This document shows positions 35,232-50,149 of a DNA stretch of 64,000 bases, one piece after another. Positions within the stretch are counted from its first letter, which is position 1. The number at the start of each line of letters is the position of its first letter. The translations under genes were made by a program, and so were the position numbers. The notes beneath the pieces were generated by a model. The model was not told the origin of the DNA and searched no databases. It worked only from the letters and a program-made list of their open reading frames with translations. The DNA comes from Allodiplogaster sudhausi (lineage: Eukaryota > Nematoda > Chromadorea > Rhabditida > Diplogasteridae), in assembly GCA_945643635.1 (NCBI GenBank), contig CALZFC010000056.1, forward strand, positions 1,466,001 through 1,530,000. The letters run 5' to 3'.

Positions 35232-36971
35232 TCCTCTCTCTTCCCCCTTCCCCGCCCTTGACTTCTGAGTTCTCGTCTGCAACAGGGATCAAGTCCTCAT
35301 CGTGCTCACTTTTCCATTTCTTCTTCAGCGATGAGAATGCCTTCCAAAAGAGAAGAAACGAGTGCTCCTCCCTCCACGGGTTTTGACTTGCGGTCTCGCA
35401 ACGACTGCTACCGTACTCCCTTCATGACTAAACTGCCATTTCTAACCCAAGAATGCATAAGTGTTCGCTAGTTCGGCACAGAAGGAGCTGTCTAGACGGA
35501 GCTTCCGTCGAATACTGCCATTACTTTTTTGTTCTCGATTCAAGAGTTTCAGAACGAATTTAATGAAAAGATGTGAGATTTGCAGACAAAGCCGGTTCAT
35601 TTATAATCTCAACCGGCGATTCTTCCATTCGAAATTTCACTAATTGTAATGCCATTGTCTTTGTTAAGAGAATGTTGTTATAGAAGTAGATGTGATGAAA
35701 TATATTTAATATATTTAGTTGTTTGCTATGTCTATCGTTAACTATTCAATTCTTTCTCACCTTTAAACTTGACGCCCTTGCCGTTTCAACTTGATCTCAT
35801 CATTTCATGGCTTTGACAAGCGTGTCAGATTCTTTCAGCACTGAAAAATGTCGCTTTTTATCTTCTTTTATGCTTTCCAAGATATCCACTCCTGCAATTG
35901 TGATGTTGTCTGTAGTCTGCTCTGTCTACTCCTTTCGAATTGTGCTTTCGCAACTTCAATTAATTAGTGTTCGCCCACGCCACGAGATGACGCCCCTCAC
36001 CTTCATAATATGTGCATGTGCATAAGTGCGTCTTTTCTCTGATGCTTATGACTAAGCCATGTTTTACGAGCAATTATTTCTAGTGGCATTCATTCAGCTA
36101 TGCCATGCAGAAAATGAAGATGGATAAACATTTCATGAATGTTGAAGGAGCTAAACATGAGAAGAGAAAAGAGAGTAGCAGATATGATGAAGGGAGCAAA
36201 GATGTTGAGTACCGTGATAAGATAATGAGAGTTGAGGATGTTTTGACTGGTCTGTTATTGGAACGAGCATCTGCTTTGCTTACGTAGCTTCTTCATTGTC
36301 TTCGCGTGCTGCTGGCACGGAACTTCCATATCTTGGGTTTCCATGAAAGAATAGAAATGAGACAGAATCAGGGGGCATAAAAAGAAAGGAAATAATAATG
36401 AGGAGAAAAAGATATTTCGGTTGGTTGACCAGAATGAATGTTGTCTTCATTCTGCCACACGCGGCTGTATCTAATGTGCTTTTGGTCCCGGTGATCAAAG
36501 ATCCCCTCTAGTTGATCTTTCCTCTGAGACCTCACTATTGGGGACGCAATCAAATCACGAGGTTCAAGTCACCCCTTCCTTCGTCACAACACTGACGTTG
36601 GCACTGAGAAATGACGAAGAAATAATTGGGATGATATTCCAAGGCAAAACAAGGAAAGATGATGGAACTACCAAGGTCTAAACGGCTATTTGAATGTTTC
36701 ACTGCAGAACGCCTTTTCATATCTCATAAGAATCATCACACACTTTCGGTCGCCCCCCCCCCCCCCGTCTTCCTAAAAAACGACCTTTTCTACTCTTCAA
36801 CTTTCTCAGATCCTCAAGCAATTTGTATGTCGTTAATACGCAGTTAATAGCAGAAAGGGCAACTGTACAAATGAAAGCGCTGGGTAAAACGAAAATGTGG
36901 ACGAGGGTGGCTGCAAGAGTGAGGTTGAAATGAAAGAAAGAGATAGATAGAGAAGAGAGAGGCAGAGAGAG

Positions 36972-37008
<37 letters not shown>

Positions 37009-38587
37009 GAGGGAGCAGCATAGACGAGGATAAAGTCTTTGAAAACGCAAAGGAGTAGCGGCAAGACGGAGATGAAGAAAATGTTTCATTCACATTTGGT
37101 GGCGTATTAGCAGCAGAAGCAGCATGTCCTGTAAACGTTCTCCAGAACTCAGTCAGTCTTGAAATGAATACAAATAAAATGTCAGGCTCCATTTTAGAGA
37201 TCTAGTACAGTTAATTTAGTAGCAATAATATCAAAACCCGAGCATTCGTAAAAATACATGTATGAAGGGAGTGTAAACATAGTTTTCGCGAAGTCATTCC
37301 CTCTTGATCCTTAATCTATGTACACAATTTATTTCTGAAATAAACCAAAGAAAAAGAAGGCTCCCATGTGGTCTTCATTGAAATCGAAATAATTCTTTTT
37401 TTTTTATCAACAGGAAATCTGTCCCAATGTCTTATCATAAAAGTTGTTTCTTCCATACACTACTGATCATTACGAAACTATGTGGTACTTCCATCAATAC
37501 GAAATGATACGTTATTCAAAGTGATTGGACTAAAGACCAACATCGACTTCGAGCTAGAAATTTAGGGAAGGGCTGTGCTGTCGTTGAAAAATCCTAAAAG
37601 TTGAAAGTAATTAAGGCAAGATAAGTTGTCCCGGTATTCAATTAACGCTTATAATGAGAATGGCTATTTCTTCCATTTTCTTACTCTCTTCTTCGTCTCC
37701 GCCACTTTCCTCGTCTGTCGTTTTTATCTGCCACCTCTCCCACCACATGCAGTGCGGCTTCAGCTTTCTCCTGCTTATCAGTTCTAATCAGTGAAGAGTT
37801 GTCTCCAAGAGTGATTAACTGTGCCACGAGCTTGGAGCCTTGTTTCCAATCCGAGTATCGAGAAAATGTTATCTTTTGCCATTTCGCGACCCTTTCAAGA
37901 TTAATACGACTACCTGAACAGGGAGTGGGGAATGTGGCGAAAACCTCCATTCATCACTCAACAAAGATTTATTAGGCGAAAAAGAAGTAATCTCCGCAAA
38001 GAAAGGGAAAGTTGAAGTTATATATATAATATTCTGTGGTGAGCCTGGGGGTAGAATGGCTGTGTGCTTTGACATAATTTCATTTACATAAGTTTATCAC
38101 AAAATTGCAAACTCACCGATTTGTAAATGAATTAAAAAACCCAGTGTGTAGTAAAGATTTCCTATGATACATTCCCCTTCACCTAAAATGTATAGCTATT
38201 CATTGATAATCTGTAATTTTAATTAAATTATCATTCTAAGCCCAACTTTGTGCCATAGCAATAATAAACTATCCCAAACACATTCCACTAGAAGAGACTT
38301 GTAAATGGGAGGAAGATAAGAGATAAGAAAGCAGGCAATTCAAATAACTTAACGGAGTATGTGGAGGAAATGGAAAGAAAGAAAAGAGCAACAAAGCTAA
38401 CACGTAGGAACGCACAGCGAGGAATGAGATATACAAAGAAAAGAGGAAACGAAAAAGAAAACGAGAGACGGAAAGAGAAAGAAAGAAAGAGAGAGGGAGA
38501 GAGAGAGAGAGGGAGAGAGAGTGAGAGAGAGAGAGGAGAGAGAGGGAGAGGGAGAGGGAGAAAGAGAGACATTGAGAGAGAGAGAGT
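35232..38587. other. Intergenic DNA with no clear gene
   Basis: AT-rich, with a C-run at 36751-36765 and (GA)n at 36979-37004. A minus-strand 89-codon frame at 37681-37950 (SRINLERVAKWQKITFSRYS, then KLVAQLITLGDNSSLI) has normal amino-acid composition but no further support. GA-rich sequence at 38440-38587 abuts the ARFGAP1 stop codon and would lie in its 3' UTR. Confidence 0.45.
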
Positions 38588-42243
<3,656 letters not shown>

Positions 42244-42479
42244 TCCACGTCCTCCTTAACTAATCAACTACAAAAGGAGTTCGTAATCAATCGAACAGTG
42301 CCAGCCAAAAACAGGATCAGGCGCACTAACAATATGAACTAAGCCAGGATCATTATCGTGGGAACAGCAGCGGTGACTAGAATTGCAGACGATGGTATTA
42401 TTGTTATAAAAAATGGAGAAGAAAAATTAAAGACATGCGATTTTTCTATTTTTAATGTCGTCACATCTTCACGATGCAT

Positions 42480-42640
42480 TTGTTGATTACCATTCCAGAG
42501 GTGGGCCGGCACCATCTTGGCATGTTGCCAGTTTTTGAATAGGGAAAACTTTTGAAGAGGTGTATTGTATACGGTAGGTGTCTCGTATAAGGGCGTCTCT
42601 TTTGGGGAGACGCTTCATTCTACGATTAAGTCGTGAAGAG
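42480..42640 (+). repeat. Split direct repeat A, copy 1
   Basis: 161 bases, begins TTGTTGATTACCATTCC and ends TCGTGAAGAG. The matching copy is at 44818-44979. It includes an inverted-repeat stretch, GCGTCTC-TTTTGGGG-AGACGC, that could form a hairpin. Confidence 0.9.
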
Positions 42641-42713
42641 TGTATGTTTAATGTTTCGTTTAAAGCTTATTTTACGTTTGTGGCTTCATCCGCGTAAGGC
42701 GGTTCCAGTTTAA

Positions 42714-44196
42714 TTGGTTTTCCACTTTATTAATCCTTCTCGTTTAAGGGTTATTTGTTTTACCTTAATTGCAGTTTCGTTTGCGTTTTCGTGCGATCAA
42801 GAGGTATGCGACTGGCTAAAGGCGTCATGCTGGGCGGCTGATTTTACAACGGCCCGATGCCTCCGGAGCCTCGCTAGTTTCGGACGGAGCCGTGCGATGT
42901 TTCGCTGCTTTGGATGGAGGCTTCCTATGCTGAGAGCGATGGACAAGGTTTGTTTTTCGAGTTCTACCTGTCGAGGTAGCAGTTATTGTCGCTTACTATT
43001 TCTATTTGTCTGTACCCACTGCTCTCAGAGGAGACTTGGGTTACCCCTCACTGGGCTCAGTTGAGACTTGGGGGAGGGGATTCCTCAGCCGGGAATAATT
43101 CAAGGTCACCTCCGCAGATAGGTGTGAGGATTCCTTATTCGGGCATTCCCACTTGCCCCCGCCAGATGGGTTTCCTCAAACCGAAAATCAATTGTTGCAT
43201 CATGCAATTATCGGTTTAGGCGGGTATTTTGTAAGACTTGAAGGTCATATCGGTCTTTCTTCGGCTAAGAGTAGACGAGCACGCTTTTGAGAGAATTTTG
43301 GGTTATTGTTGTAACAACAAGTTGACTAAATAGTCTGAAAATTACCTGGCAGATTCCAATTTCTGCTCATATGTTTATGCTACAAGTCTACATTTGACTT
43401 ATTTTGCCTTTTTCAAGTAACGTTCTTGCAGGCGGTCTTCACCGTATCCAAGGGCAACTCGCAGCGAGTGGACACGCGCCACCCGGTTGGCAGAGCTCTC
43501 CTCTGGATGGGTAAGTGGTTTGATTCCGCAAACGGAAATCAGCAGTGGGGCTAGGTAACTTACCACGGGTATTGTTGTAGCGGACATCTTTTTGGCACTG
43601 AGTATATGGTCACCTTTGGACAGAACATTGGACTAAGTATACTGAATATTAACTGGCAGATAACAGTTTCGCCTCATAGGAGTGGGGTAGACGTTCTACC
43701 TGTGATCTAACTGCCTCGGTTCTTAGTAATATTGTTTGCAGTGTGCTAGTGGCCTGGCCTTCTCTGGACCTGGGACGAATAGCCAAGCAAGCTCATCCCC
43801 GGTGTCAGCATACACAGGTGTGAATCTTTGGATACCCCGGTATTCTGTCTGAAATTATTCCGGATACTAGGATTAATCTGCTTCTCGGTCTGTGTACCGG
43901 TTGCCAGAGCGCAACGGTCCTCTTTAATACATTCGTATTTTATTAAGTGGCAGAATGAATGCTTAGTTTTCAAGTTAAGTTGGTTGCAGGGAAAGAAGAA
44001 CGTGTACTTCTCTTGGTGGTCGGGACTCGGGCACGCATGTCTACATTTTTCTGGGCGGGCTGACAACGCCTTCAGCAGGGATCTGAGCAAGCTGTCTCCT
44101 TTGTCATCATCTCGCAGTTCCGTGTCCTTAGGAAGGCCTCCGGAGACGAGAAAAAATCTGGGTCTCAGTCTATCAGAACCAAACGGCCCTCCTTAG
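42714..44196 (+). CDS. Possible small spliced frame inside the split-repeat element
   Basis: Short open segments sit between AG and GT signals: after TTGCAG at 42774 (SFAFSCDQEVCDWLKASC to MLRAMDK, donor near 42949), after CTTGCAG at 43433 (AVFTVSKGNSQRVDTRHPVG), and after GTTGCAG at 43990 (GKKNVYFSWWSGLGHACLHF, then a Ser-rich end at 44196). Two diverged copies of a segment, GACTAAATAGTCTGAAAATT at 43324 and GACTAAGTATACTGAATATT at 43631, precede two of these. No family is recognised and the exon joins are unverified. Confidence 0.25.
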
Positions 44197-44704
44197 GGCC
44201 ATAATCGTGGTATTTAAGTGCTGAGAGCACTGCATAAAGTTTTGCATATGTTGTTGAGCCCGTAGATACAAGGGAGGGTGAGACGTCGAAGATACACATA
44301 GAAAGGTTACATGGTAATTTCTTGAAGTACATTCCCCAGTACGAATTGCTAAGTTACATAAGAACTGCAGAGTAAGCACAAGGTTTAGGAATCATTCCAG
44401 AGTCCTGGTTAGGATTCGTAAATTAGAGCGAAATACGGCTTCGTACTAGAGCCACCTAGCTGGGACACCGTATCCACAGTGGGTAGGATCCACTTCAGAA
44501 GTGCGGAAGAAGGCGTATACGAGACAGCGAGACGGAGATAGAGAAGTTGAATTTCCGCAGGGATGTCAATCGTCCTGCTACTGCTGATTACTGTTTACTG
44601 GCCGAAGGTTATTGAGGCTCTTACAGAACCTGCTACCAAGGGCAGTGACTTCTGGGTGCACTGAGGTGCACAATTCCCTCATCAGCATCTACTTTCGACA
44701 TTCT

Positions 44705-44817
44705 ATTCTCGACCCAGTTGGAGTTCCTATGTCGATAAAGTTTTACTATTGTGTGTGGTGTAAGATACACATTCGGAAGGGTAATCGTGGTTATGTGGGA
44801 GTTAGACGACCATATAA
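44705..44817 (+). repeat. Split direct repeat B, copy 1
   Basis: 113 bases, begins ATTCTCGACCCAGTTGG and ends ACCATATAA. It differs from 45316-45428 at a single base (GTAAGATACAC versus GTAAGGTACAC) and joins repeat A copy 2 directly. Confidence 0.95.
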
Positions 44818-44979
44818 TTGTTGATTACCATTCCGGAGGTGGGCCGGCACCATCTTGTCATGTTGCCAGTTTTTTGAATAGGGAAACCTCTTGAAGAGGT
44901 GTATTGTATACGGTAGGTGTCTCGTATAAAAGCGTCTCTTTTGGGAAGACGCTTCATTCTACGATTAAGTCGTGAAGAG
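44818..44979 (+). repeat. Split direct repeat A, copy 2
   Basis: 162 bases, about 94% identical by eye to 42480-42640, with differences such as GGCATG/GTCATG and GGGCGTC/AAGCGTC. The hairpin-capable GCGTCTC...AGACGC is kept. Confidence 0.92.
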
Positions 44980-45315
44980 GGATCCCACCCTCCCTCCCTT
45001 ACAGTAATTCCAGTGGTGGACCTCTACAACAGTCGGTTAGTAGTAAGAAATAAGTTTCCGGGAGCACGGATTACTGTAGGACCCGATCATGAGTATGGTA
45101 GTCAGAGAATAGAGATAAGTACAACTTCTCGTAAGGGCTCCTCCACTTCGAAGAGGGCGGTTCGTGTGGCCTCTAGGCCTACGCTAGGTTTTCAGCTTTT
45201 TCAGAGTCTCCTGCCCCTTCCCATTTCAGACTAATAAATTCTGCATTTTCAGGACTGTTCAGTTCCCATTTTTGTAGCATGTCATTCCTTTGTTTGTCAT
45301 GCCATTTGTTACCAC

Positions 45316-45428
45316 ATTCTCGACCCAGTTGGAGTTCCTATGTCGATAAAGTTTTACTATTGTGTGTGGTGTAAGGTACACATTCGGAAGGGTAATCGTG
45401 GTTATGTGGGAGTTAGACGACCATATAA
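45316..45428 (+). repeat. Split direct repeat B, copy 2
   Basis: 113 bases, nearly identical to 44705-44817. It marks the right limit of the element; sequence beyond 45428 (GAATAAATAAAAAGG) is not shared. Confidence 0.95.
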
Positions 45429-45711
45429 GAATAAATAAAAAGGAGACGAACTACCAACTGCAATTTACTGTGCTGTTTACTGTAAGTGAGATATATACCA
45501 ACTCACGAGGGAAGCCTCTTTCCATAACCCAGCCAATCGTGATCCAAGTAAGTTTCCTATGTAGTCCTTCTCGAAAGATGTGTACTAAACTATTTTAAAA
45601 CTGCGCTCGTCGCATTTGCGATTTTATATGAATTTTTGAAAAATGAGTAAAATTTACATACGAAATGCTCGAACTTTATCAGTCGTGGTTTTGACTCTAC
45701 TAACGTGGCGT

Positions 45712-45783
45712 TGGCAGCGTAGTGGGTTGCGCTCCCGCCTTCAATTTTCGAGGTCTGGGTTCGATTCCCTTTGGTGACGAATT
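45712..45783 (+). tRNA. tRNA-like sequence, probably a pseudogene or SINE part
   Basis: A B-box-like GGTTCGATTCC with a pairing T-arm, and upstream an A-box-like TGGCAGCGTAGTGGG whose D-stem (AGCG...CGCT) pairs. The acceptor ends do not pair well, so a functional tRNA is doubtful. It lies just right of the split-repeat element. Confidence 0.35.
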
Positions 45784-46238
45784 TTTTGCTGCTACTGTTT
45801 TGTTTATAGGGATAATAAAGGGCACTCTAAAGGGTATTTTTAAGCGATTTTGAGTGTATGCAAAACCTTATTATAATACTTTTGCGATGTACTCTATAAG
45901 AAAATTTTTCGGCAATATCTTACTTTTCCAAGATTTGCGATCCGAAAGAGGCCGTCCCCAATAGGGAAAATTTTTCCAAAAATTTTTTTTTGTTGAAACT
46001 TTCCCCAGGGGGTTATATGATGCCATGAAACCGAATCTGAAATTCGTTTTGCTCGATTTTGCCGTTTCCAAGAATTACGGCAGGTTTTCCGTGAAGTCAA
46101 TTTCTCTCGGGCATGGTAATACTTACTGATATACCGTAAGTTCTGAAAATTACGAAATCGATCAAAACACATCTCATATTTGGTTTAGTCGACACAAATA
46201 TCCCCCAATTAGGGAGTTCTAGCCAATTTGAAGCAAAT

Positions 46239-47879
46239 ATGTCAATTACCGAAAACTACCGTAACTCTTTTAAAGCTTGGGGCCTCCCTGCTTTCCCTGC
46301 TTACTTTGATCCCTTGTTATTTTATCAGTACATCACGAAAACAGGCATTCAGCAGGATTCTCTTGATTCTTTATATAAAGAGATCAAGTTGCCGTACGCC
46401 ACCTTCAAGGTTGGTTTCTATGCAAAATGACAGATTACTCTCTAAAGAAAAATGTGCATAGCTTACTGGAAGAGAGTCTGCGAAGTCATCTAGAAAGCAG
46501 TCGGTTTGACAGTGAAGAAGAGAGAAACTCGGCTTGTCTCAGTTCGTGCATTGACGATGCCCTCGCTGCGCTTTCCGATTCTCGTGCACCAAAAATGGCC
46601 AACAACCGGGTATTCTTTCTATATCTGTTCCTTAAGTTCTCCTTTGTCAAATCTTCTCCATTTTCCACAACTACTTCCACTGCAGGTGGCGTACGACTCG
46701 CAGTACGAAAGCTTTTGGATCAGAGCTGGCTTCATGTTCCTGTACGATGTAAAGCCGCCTGGAGAGGACGAAGTGAAGCGGAAGCTGTGGAATGCAGCCA
46801 AATTCATTGGAGATGACCGGTGAGTGGAGCGAAGGGAGGATAGTGCAAAGGCTGCTTCAGGAGGAAGTTGGGAGAGCTTGCCTTCGTGAGTCGTGAGCGG
46901 ATGGCTGCGGCAGTGCGAAGTCGGCAGGCGTTGCCGCCCCTCGGCCCCGCTGCCGACTTCTCTGGCAGTTTCCTCCCCGACTGCCCCGATAATGATTTCC
47001 TCTTCTCGCCAAGAGTCTTCAATCTCTGGCCAGACGAAGATCCTCTCTGGCAGACTCCTGGATTCTTCGTTGACTCTGGTTTGCTACCATTTGTTTCAAT
47101 ATTGTCTCCTTTGATAAAAGTTTAAGAAAGAGGGTTGTCTGTTTCTCTTTCTCATTGTCGATGGTGTATTTTCAGAAGACCCGCACCCCTTTACTCGTCT
47201 GGCCTTCAAGTCACTCGCCGGTCTGCAGGAAAAAATTGCCTCTCACTTGGGAATGAAAGTAAGGAGCCGATTAATGATTAAAGTGATACTGAATTTGGAG
47301 GGATCCGAGGCGGATGAGACATGGAAAGAGAGCGCGACTGCGCAGGCCGTTGCTTCTCTCTTCTCCATCAACAACGGCATGGCGCATATTCAAGGTCATT
47401 TTATCCCTTTCAAGAGAGAATCTGGGATAGTCCTGCTCTTCTGGGATTCACTCAGTACAATGACATCTCTTCCCCCTTCTCTCTTCTAGGCTTCACTCAG
47501 TACAATGACATCTCTTCCCCCTTCTCTCTTCTAGGCTTCACTCAGTACAATGACATCTCTTCCCCCTTCTGCTCCCAACTCGTCCTCTCCGATGGCCGTC
47601 GTTTCTTTTTCGCCGTCGGCCAACTCAACACTCTCGCAGTGAACATCGAAGTGGAAGGTTCGCTCCTTTCGCATTCCTTATTCACTCCGCCTTACTTTCC
47701 TTGAAGGCTTCTCCAACCCAACTCACAACGTCGTTCGTGTCGAGGGCCCCTTCTCCCTTTATGACAAGTACGAGGAAGGCCAGTTCTTTCATCAGGAAGA
47801 AGACAACGGAGCTCTCATTCCTGGTCTCAATAAGAAAGTTCTTGAACGACTTTTGCAGTTCATCTTTTATGATACTTAG
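46239..47879 (+). CDS. Mitochondrial large ribosomal subunit protein mL65 (MRPS30/PDCD9 family)
   Basis: A metazoan-type mitoribosomal protein, expected in the mitochondrial matrix. Exons in order: a 5' candidate (46239-46409, ending LPYATFK before GTTGGT), about 46455-46610 (KNVHSLLEESLRSHLESSRF, ALAALS), 46686-46820 (VAYDSQYESFWIRAGFMFLY, donor GTGAGT), about 46908-47068 (MAAAVRSRQALPPLG, NLWPDEDPLWQTP), about 47176-47260 (EDPHPFTRLAFKSLAGLQEK), about 47300-47393 (ATAQAVASLFSINNGMAHIQ), the exon starting GFTQYNDI... (VLSDGRRFFFAVGQLNTLAV) and the last exon to stop 47877 (SLYDKYEEGQFF, GLNKKVLERLLQFIF). The FWIRAGF, QLNTLA and LYDKY...GLNKKVL signatures fit the family. The true start is uncertain. 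The exon beginning GFTQYND is preceded by a 45-bp triplication. Confidence 0.62.
47447..47569 (+). repeat. 45-bp tandem repeat, about 2.7 copies, spanning an intron-exon border
   Basis: The unit TTCACTCAGTACAATGACAT plus CTCTTCCCCCTTCTCTCTTC and TAGGC recurs with a 45-base period. Starts are at about 47447, 47492 and 47537; the third copy diverges into unique exon sequence after CCCCCTTCT. The second and third copies are each preceded by a complete 3' splice signal (CTCTCTTCTAG). The first is preceded by CTTCTGGG, where the AG is lost. Confidence 0.93.
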
Positions 47880-48190
47880 CGTATTTCTTTGCAGTACTTC
47901 AATAGTTGAATAAGTAAGCGCTACCTAGTTTCTGTTGTTTTTGTTATTCCGTGTATTAAATGTTTCTTTCCTCAACTTTTTGTTTATAAGGAAGGTTGTG
48001 AATGACCAAAACTGTATTGGGAGAATGGAAATAGCGTGAGAATACCAACTGAAACTAGCGTGGAAGGCTCTTCGGCCATGCACTCTTTCAAGGGCAATGG
48101 AAGGTCCATCTACTTTGATAGAATAAGACGGCTGTCTGGTTAGTTCTCACTGTCTTCGGAGGTGTACGACGGACTGTTCTGTTTAGATAG
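47880..48190. other. Spacer between mL65-like and MPPE1-like genes
   Basis: Same-strand intergenic sequence that probably holds a 3' UTR and a promoter. No gene seen. Confidence 0.45.
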
Positions 48191-48199
48191 CAGAGCGCG

Positions 48200-50149
48200 C
48201 TACTTCATTATCTTCTTTCCGCCTTCATTCGCAGTCCTTTCAGCTTTCATTTTCAATGAGTTCTTCATATGTTATTTGCAGGTTGGAAGAATGGGAAAAG
48301 AAAATGTGAATTGTTAGATGGCCTTGTTTTCCAGATCATCTGTGCTTGTTCGTGGCCTTCCTAGAGTTGTGATACTCGGGTGTGTTTCATTTCTAGCTGA
48401 TGCACACCAGTAACTCTACACTTCAGGTATTTATGATAGCGGATACACATCTTCTTGGCGTCTACAGGGGTCATTGGTTTGACAAATTGCGCAGGTATTT
48501 GCGGAAAATTACTGACCAATGTGCGCGAGAAAAAGAGAGAAAGGGGGAGAAGGAGAGAAAGCTAGTATTGTAGAGAGTGGCAAATGTACCGCTCCTACCA
48601 GACAGCTCGCCAGCTTCTCTCCCCTGACGCTTCATTCTTTCTCGGTAGAAATTTTTTTATTCTGCCATTAGCACCTAGAATTGTATTCTTGAGGTGACCT
48701 CCTGGATGAAGGCCAATGGGCTGATGAAGAAAAGCTCGAGTTGTACATGAAGAGGTTTGAAGAGCTTTTCGGCTCTCTTGACTTCGCGCGTTCTTCAGAA
48801 TCTGGCCAGGAGATGATTATTGCAGTGCCTGGGAATCACGACGTCGGATTCCATTATGCGTATCTTTCTTCTTTAGCTACTTCTCCATTCATGTTACTTT
48901 GTTTCTATCTTCGATTCGGTTTCAGTCTCCATCCAATTCGAATGGAATGGTTCAGTCGGCTCACTCAACGAGACGTTGTTGACGTCGTTTTCATTAAGAA
49001 GAGACCGTCAGTCAATCACAGAAACGGCAGCTGCTTAGAACCTCGCAAGGATCTTCTTCAGATTCGTCTTGCTCACTTCGATGGCATTGCACGGGGACGG
49101 GTGCAGGCTATGCGAAGCTGCGGAAGCAGCAGTCAAGGAGAACGCGGAGCGGATGAGATGTGGACAGGACAGAGAGGGATGAGAGACAGAGAGGGAGGAG
49201 AGAAAGAGATGGAGGAGAGAAAGGGAGGGAGGAGAGAAAGAGAGGGAGGGGAGAAAGAGAGGGAGGAGAGAAAGAGAGGGAGGGGAGAAAGAGAGGGAGG
49301 AGAGAAAGAGAGGGAGGAGAGAAAGAGAGGGAGGAGAGAAAGAGAGGAGAGGGAGGGGAGAAAGAGAGGGAGGAGAGAGAGAGAGGGAGGAGAGAAAGAG
49401 AGGGAGGGGAGAAAGAGAAAGAGTTTTTCCTTCGTTTCAATTGTATTCATCCGTTTGGATAATAAGCATATTTTTTTTAGAATGCCTCCTGCAGTAACGT
49501 GAAGGCGGGGATGTGGAGAGACGCTGCACGTCCAGTTCTCCTCCAACATTTTCCCCTATTTAGGTATATTTCTTTCTAAAAAAACATTTACTGAATTTAA
49601 AAAATAACTTGAGGAAGGACGAGAGGGAGTGCGAGGAGGCGGAAGAAGAGGACCCCGTCCGTCTAGAAGAGTATCGGCCTGGCTGGGAATCGCTGTCCTT
49701 CTCTTCCACTCGGCTTCTCCTTCATTCCTTCCATCCTATTGCTGCTTTCAATGGCCATTCTCATCGGTCGTGTACAAAGAGGTTAGCAGTCGTCGCCAGC
49801 TTCTCTTTTATCTCAACTTCCTTTTGAACTGTAGAAGAGTGTACATTCAACAATATTTCCTCGTTATTTTGCCTTTGTCTCTCCCCCTTTCTCTGAGTAC
49901 ACAGTGAACTCCTTCTCTTGGCGAAATGGTCCTCTCCCTACATTTCTTCTCGTCTGCTTTTCTGATTCTCAGCAAGGGAGAAATGCGGAGCCTGTCGTGT
50001 CGAAATGTCAATTGCCTTCAGAGAATACGGTTTTCATTATTTACGTGGTCTCATTTCTCCTCGCTGGTGCTTATCTTGTATTAATTAAGGTAGCTATGAT
50101 CTCACTGTCTCCATATACCAGCATTGACACTTCCATAAAGAAACGATAG
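48200..50149 (+). CDS. MPPE1: Metallophosphoesterase 1 / PGAP5 (GPI-glycan ethanolamine-phosphate phosphodiesterase)
   Basis: Removes a side-chain ethanolamine phosphate from GPI anchors in the ER, a step that promotes exit of GPI proteins. A candidate N-terminal membrane exon is at about 48205-48283 (RYFIIFFPPSFAVLSAFIFN, EFFICYL). Catalytic motifs follow: ADTHLLG (48427-48499 exon, with GHWFDKLRR), EWQMYRSYQTARQLL and GDLLDEGQW, then IAVPGNHDVGFHYA (about 48819-48868), GDGCRLCEAAEA, ARPVLLQHFPLF and FNGHSHRSC. These supply the D-x-H, GD-x2-DE, GNHD and GH-x-H metal ligands. After NSFSWRNGPLPTFLL comes a C-terminal membrane helix (NTVFIIYVVSFLLAGAYLVL) and a KKR ending, which would suit ER retrieval. 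The start codon and some joins are not fixed. It is tail-to-tail with MROH1, about 450 bases apart. Confidence 0.88.
49165..49422 (+). repeat. Purine minisatellite (GAGGGAGGAGAGAAAGA) in an MPPE1 intron
   Basis: About 16 imperfect copies of a 16-17-base GGAGAGAAAGAGAGGGA unit sit between the GDGC exon and the PVLLQHFPLF exon. They generate long spurious frames on both strands. Confidence 0.93.

Larger units (their letters stand above)
42480..45428. mobile_element. Element with split direct repeats (A1...B1A2...B2), DIRS/PAT/Ngaro-like layout
   Basis: Two repeat families occur in the order A1 (42480-42640), B1 (44705-44817), A2 (44818-44979), B2 (45316-45428). A copies start TTGTTGATTACCATTCC and end GTCGTGAAGAG, with about 8-10 differences. 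B copies start ATTCTCGACCCAGTTGG and end GACGACCATATAA, with one difference. B1 and A2 abut with no spare base. The A1-B1 interior (2.06 kb) and A2-B2 interior (336 bp) are unrelated, so this is not a simple tandem dimer. PAT/Ngaro tyrosine-recombinase retrotransposons are known for this arrangement. I see no reverse transcriptase, RNase H or recombinase motif, so this would be non-autonomous or something new. Confidence 0.7.

Noticed and set aside
36833..37192. Minus-strand frame with long Leu/Ser run
   Set aside because: Largely the translation of (GA)n at 36979-37004; the non-repeat part has no supporting splice sites.
42480..42640. Hammerhead or HDV-like ribozyme in repeat A (as in Penelope-like elements)
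   Set aside because: I looked for CTGATGA and GAAA core segments in hammerhead order and did not find them; the GGGCCGGC stretch alone is not enough for an HDV-like fold.
42480..45428. A CRISPR array or simple tandem satellite
   Set aside because: Only two copies of each repeat, long units, unrelated interiors of very different length; the sequence is eukaryotic.
48900..49550. Arg/Glu/Gly-rich and Ser/Pro/Leu-rich frames of 100-250 codons
   Set aside because: Purine minisatellite inside an MPPE1 intron; only the 5' part of the plus-strand frame (to about 48868) is true exon.
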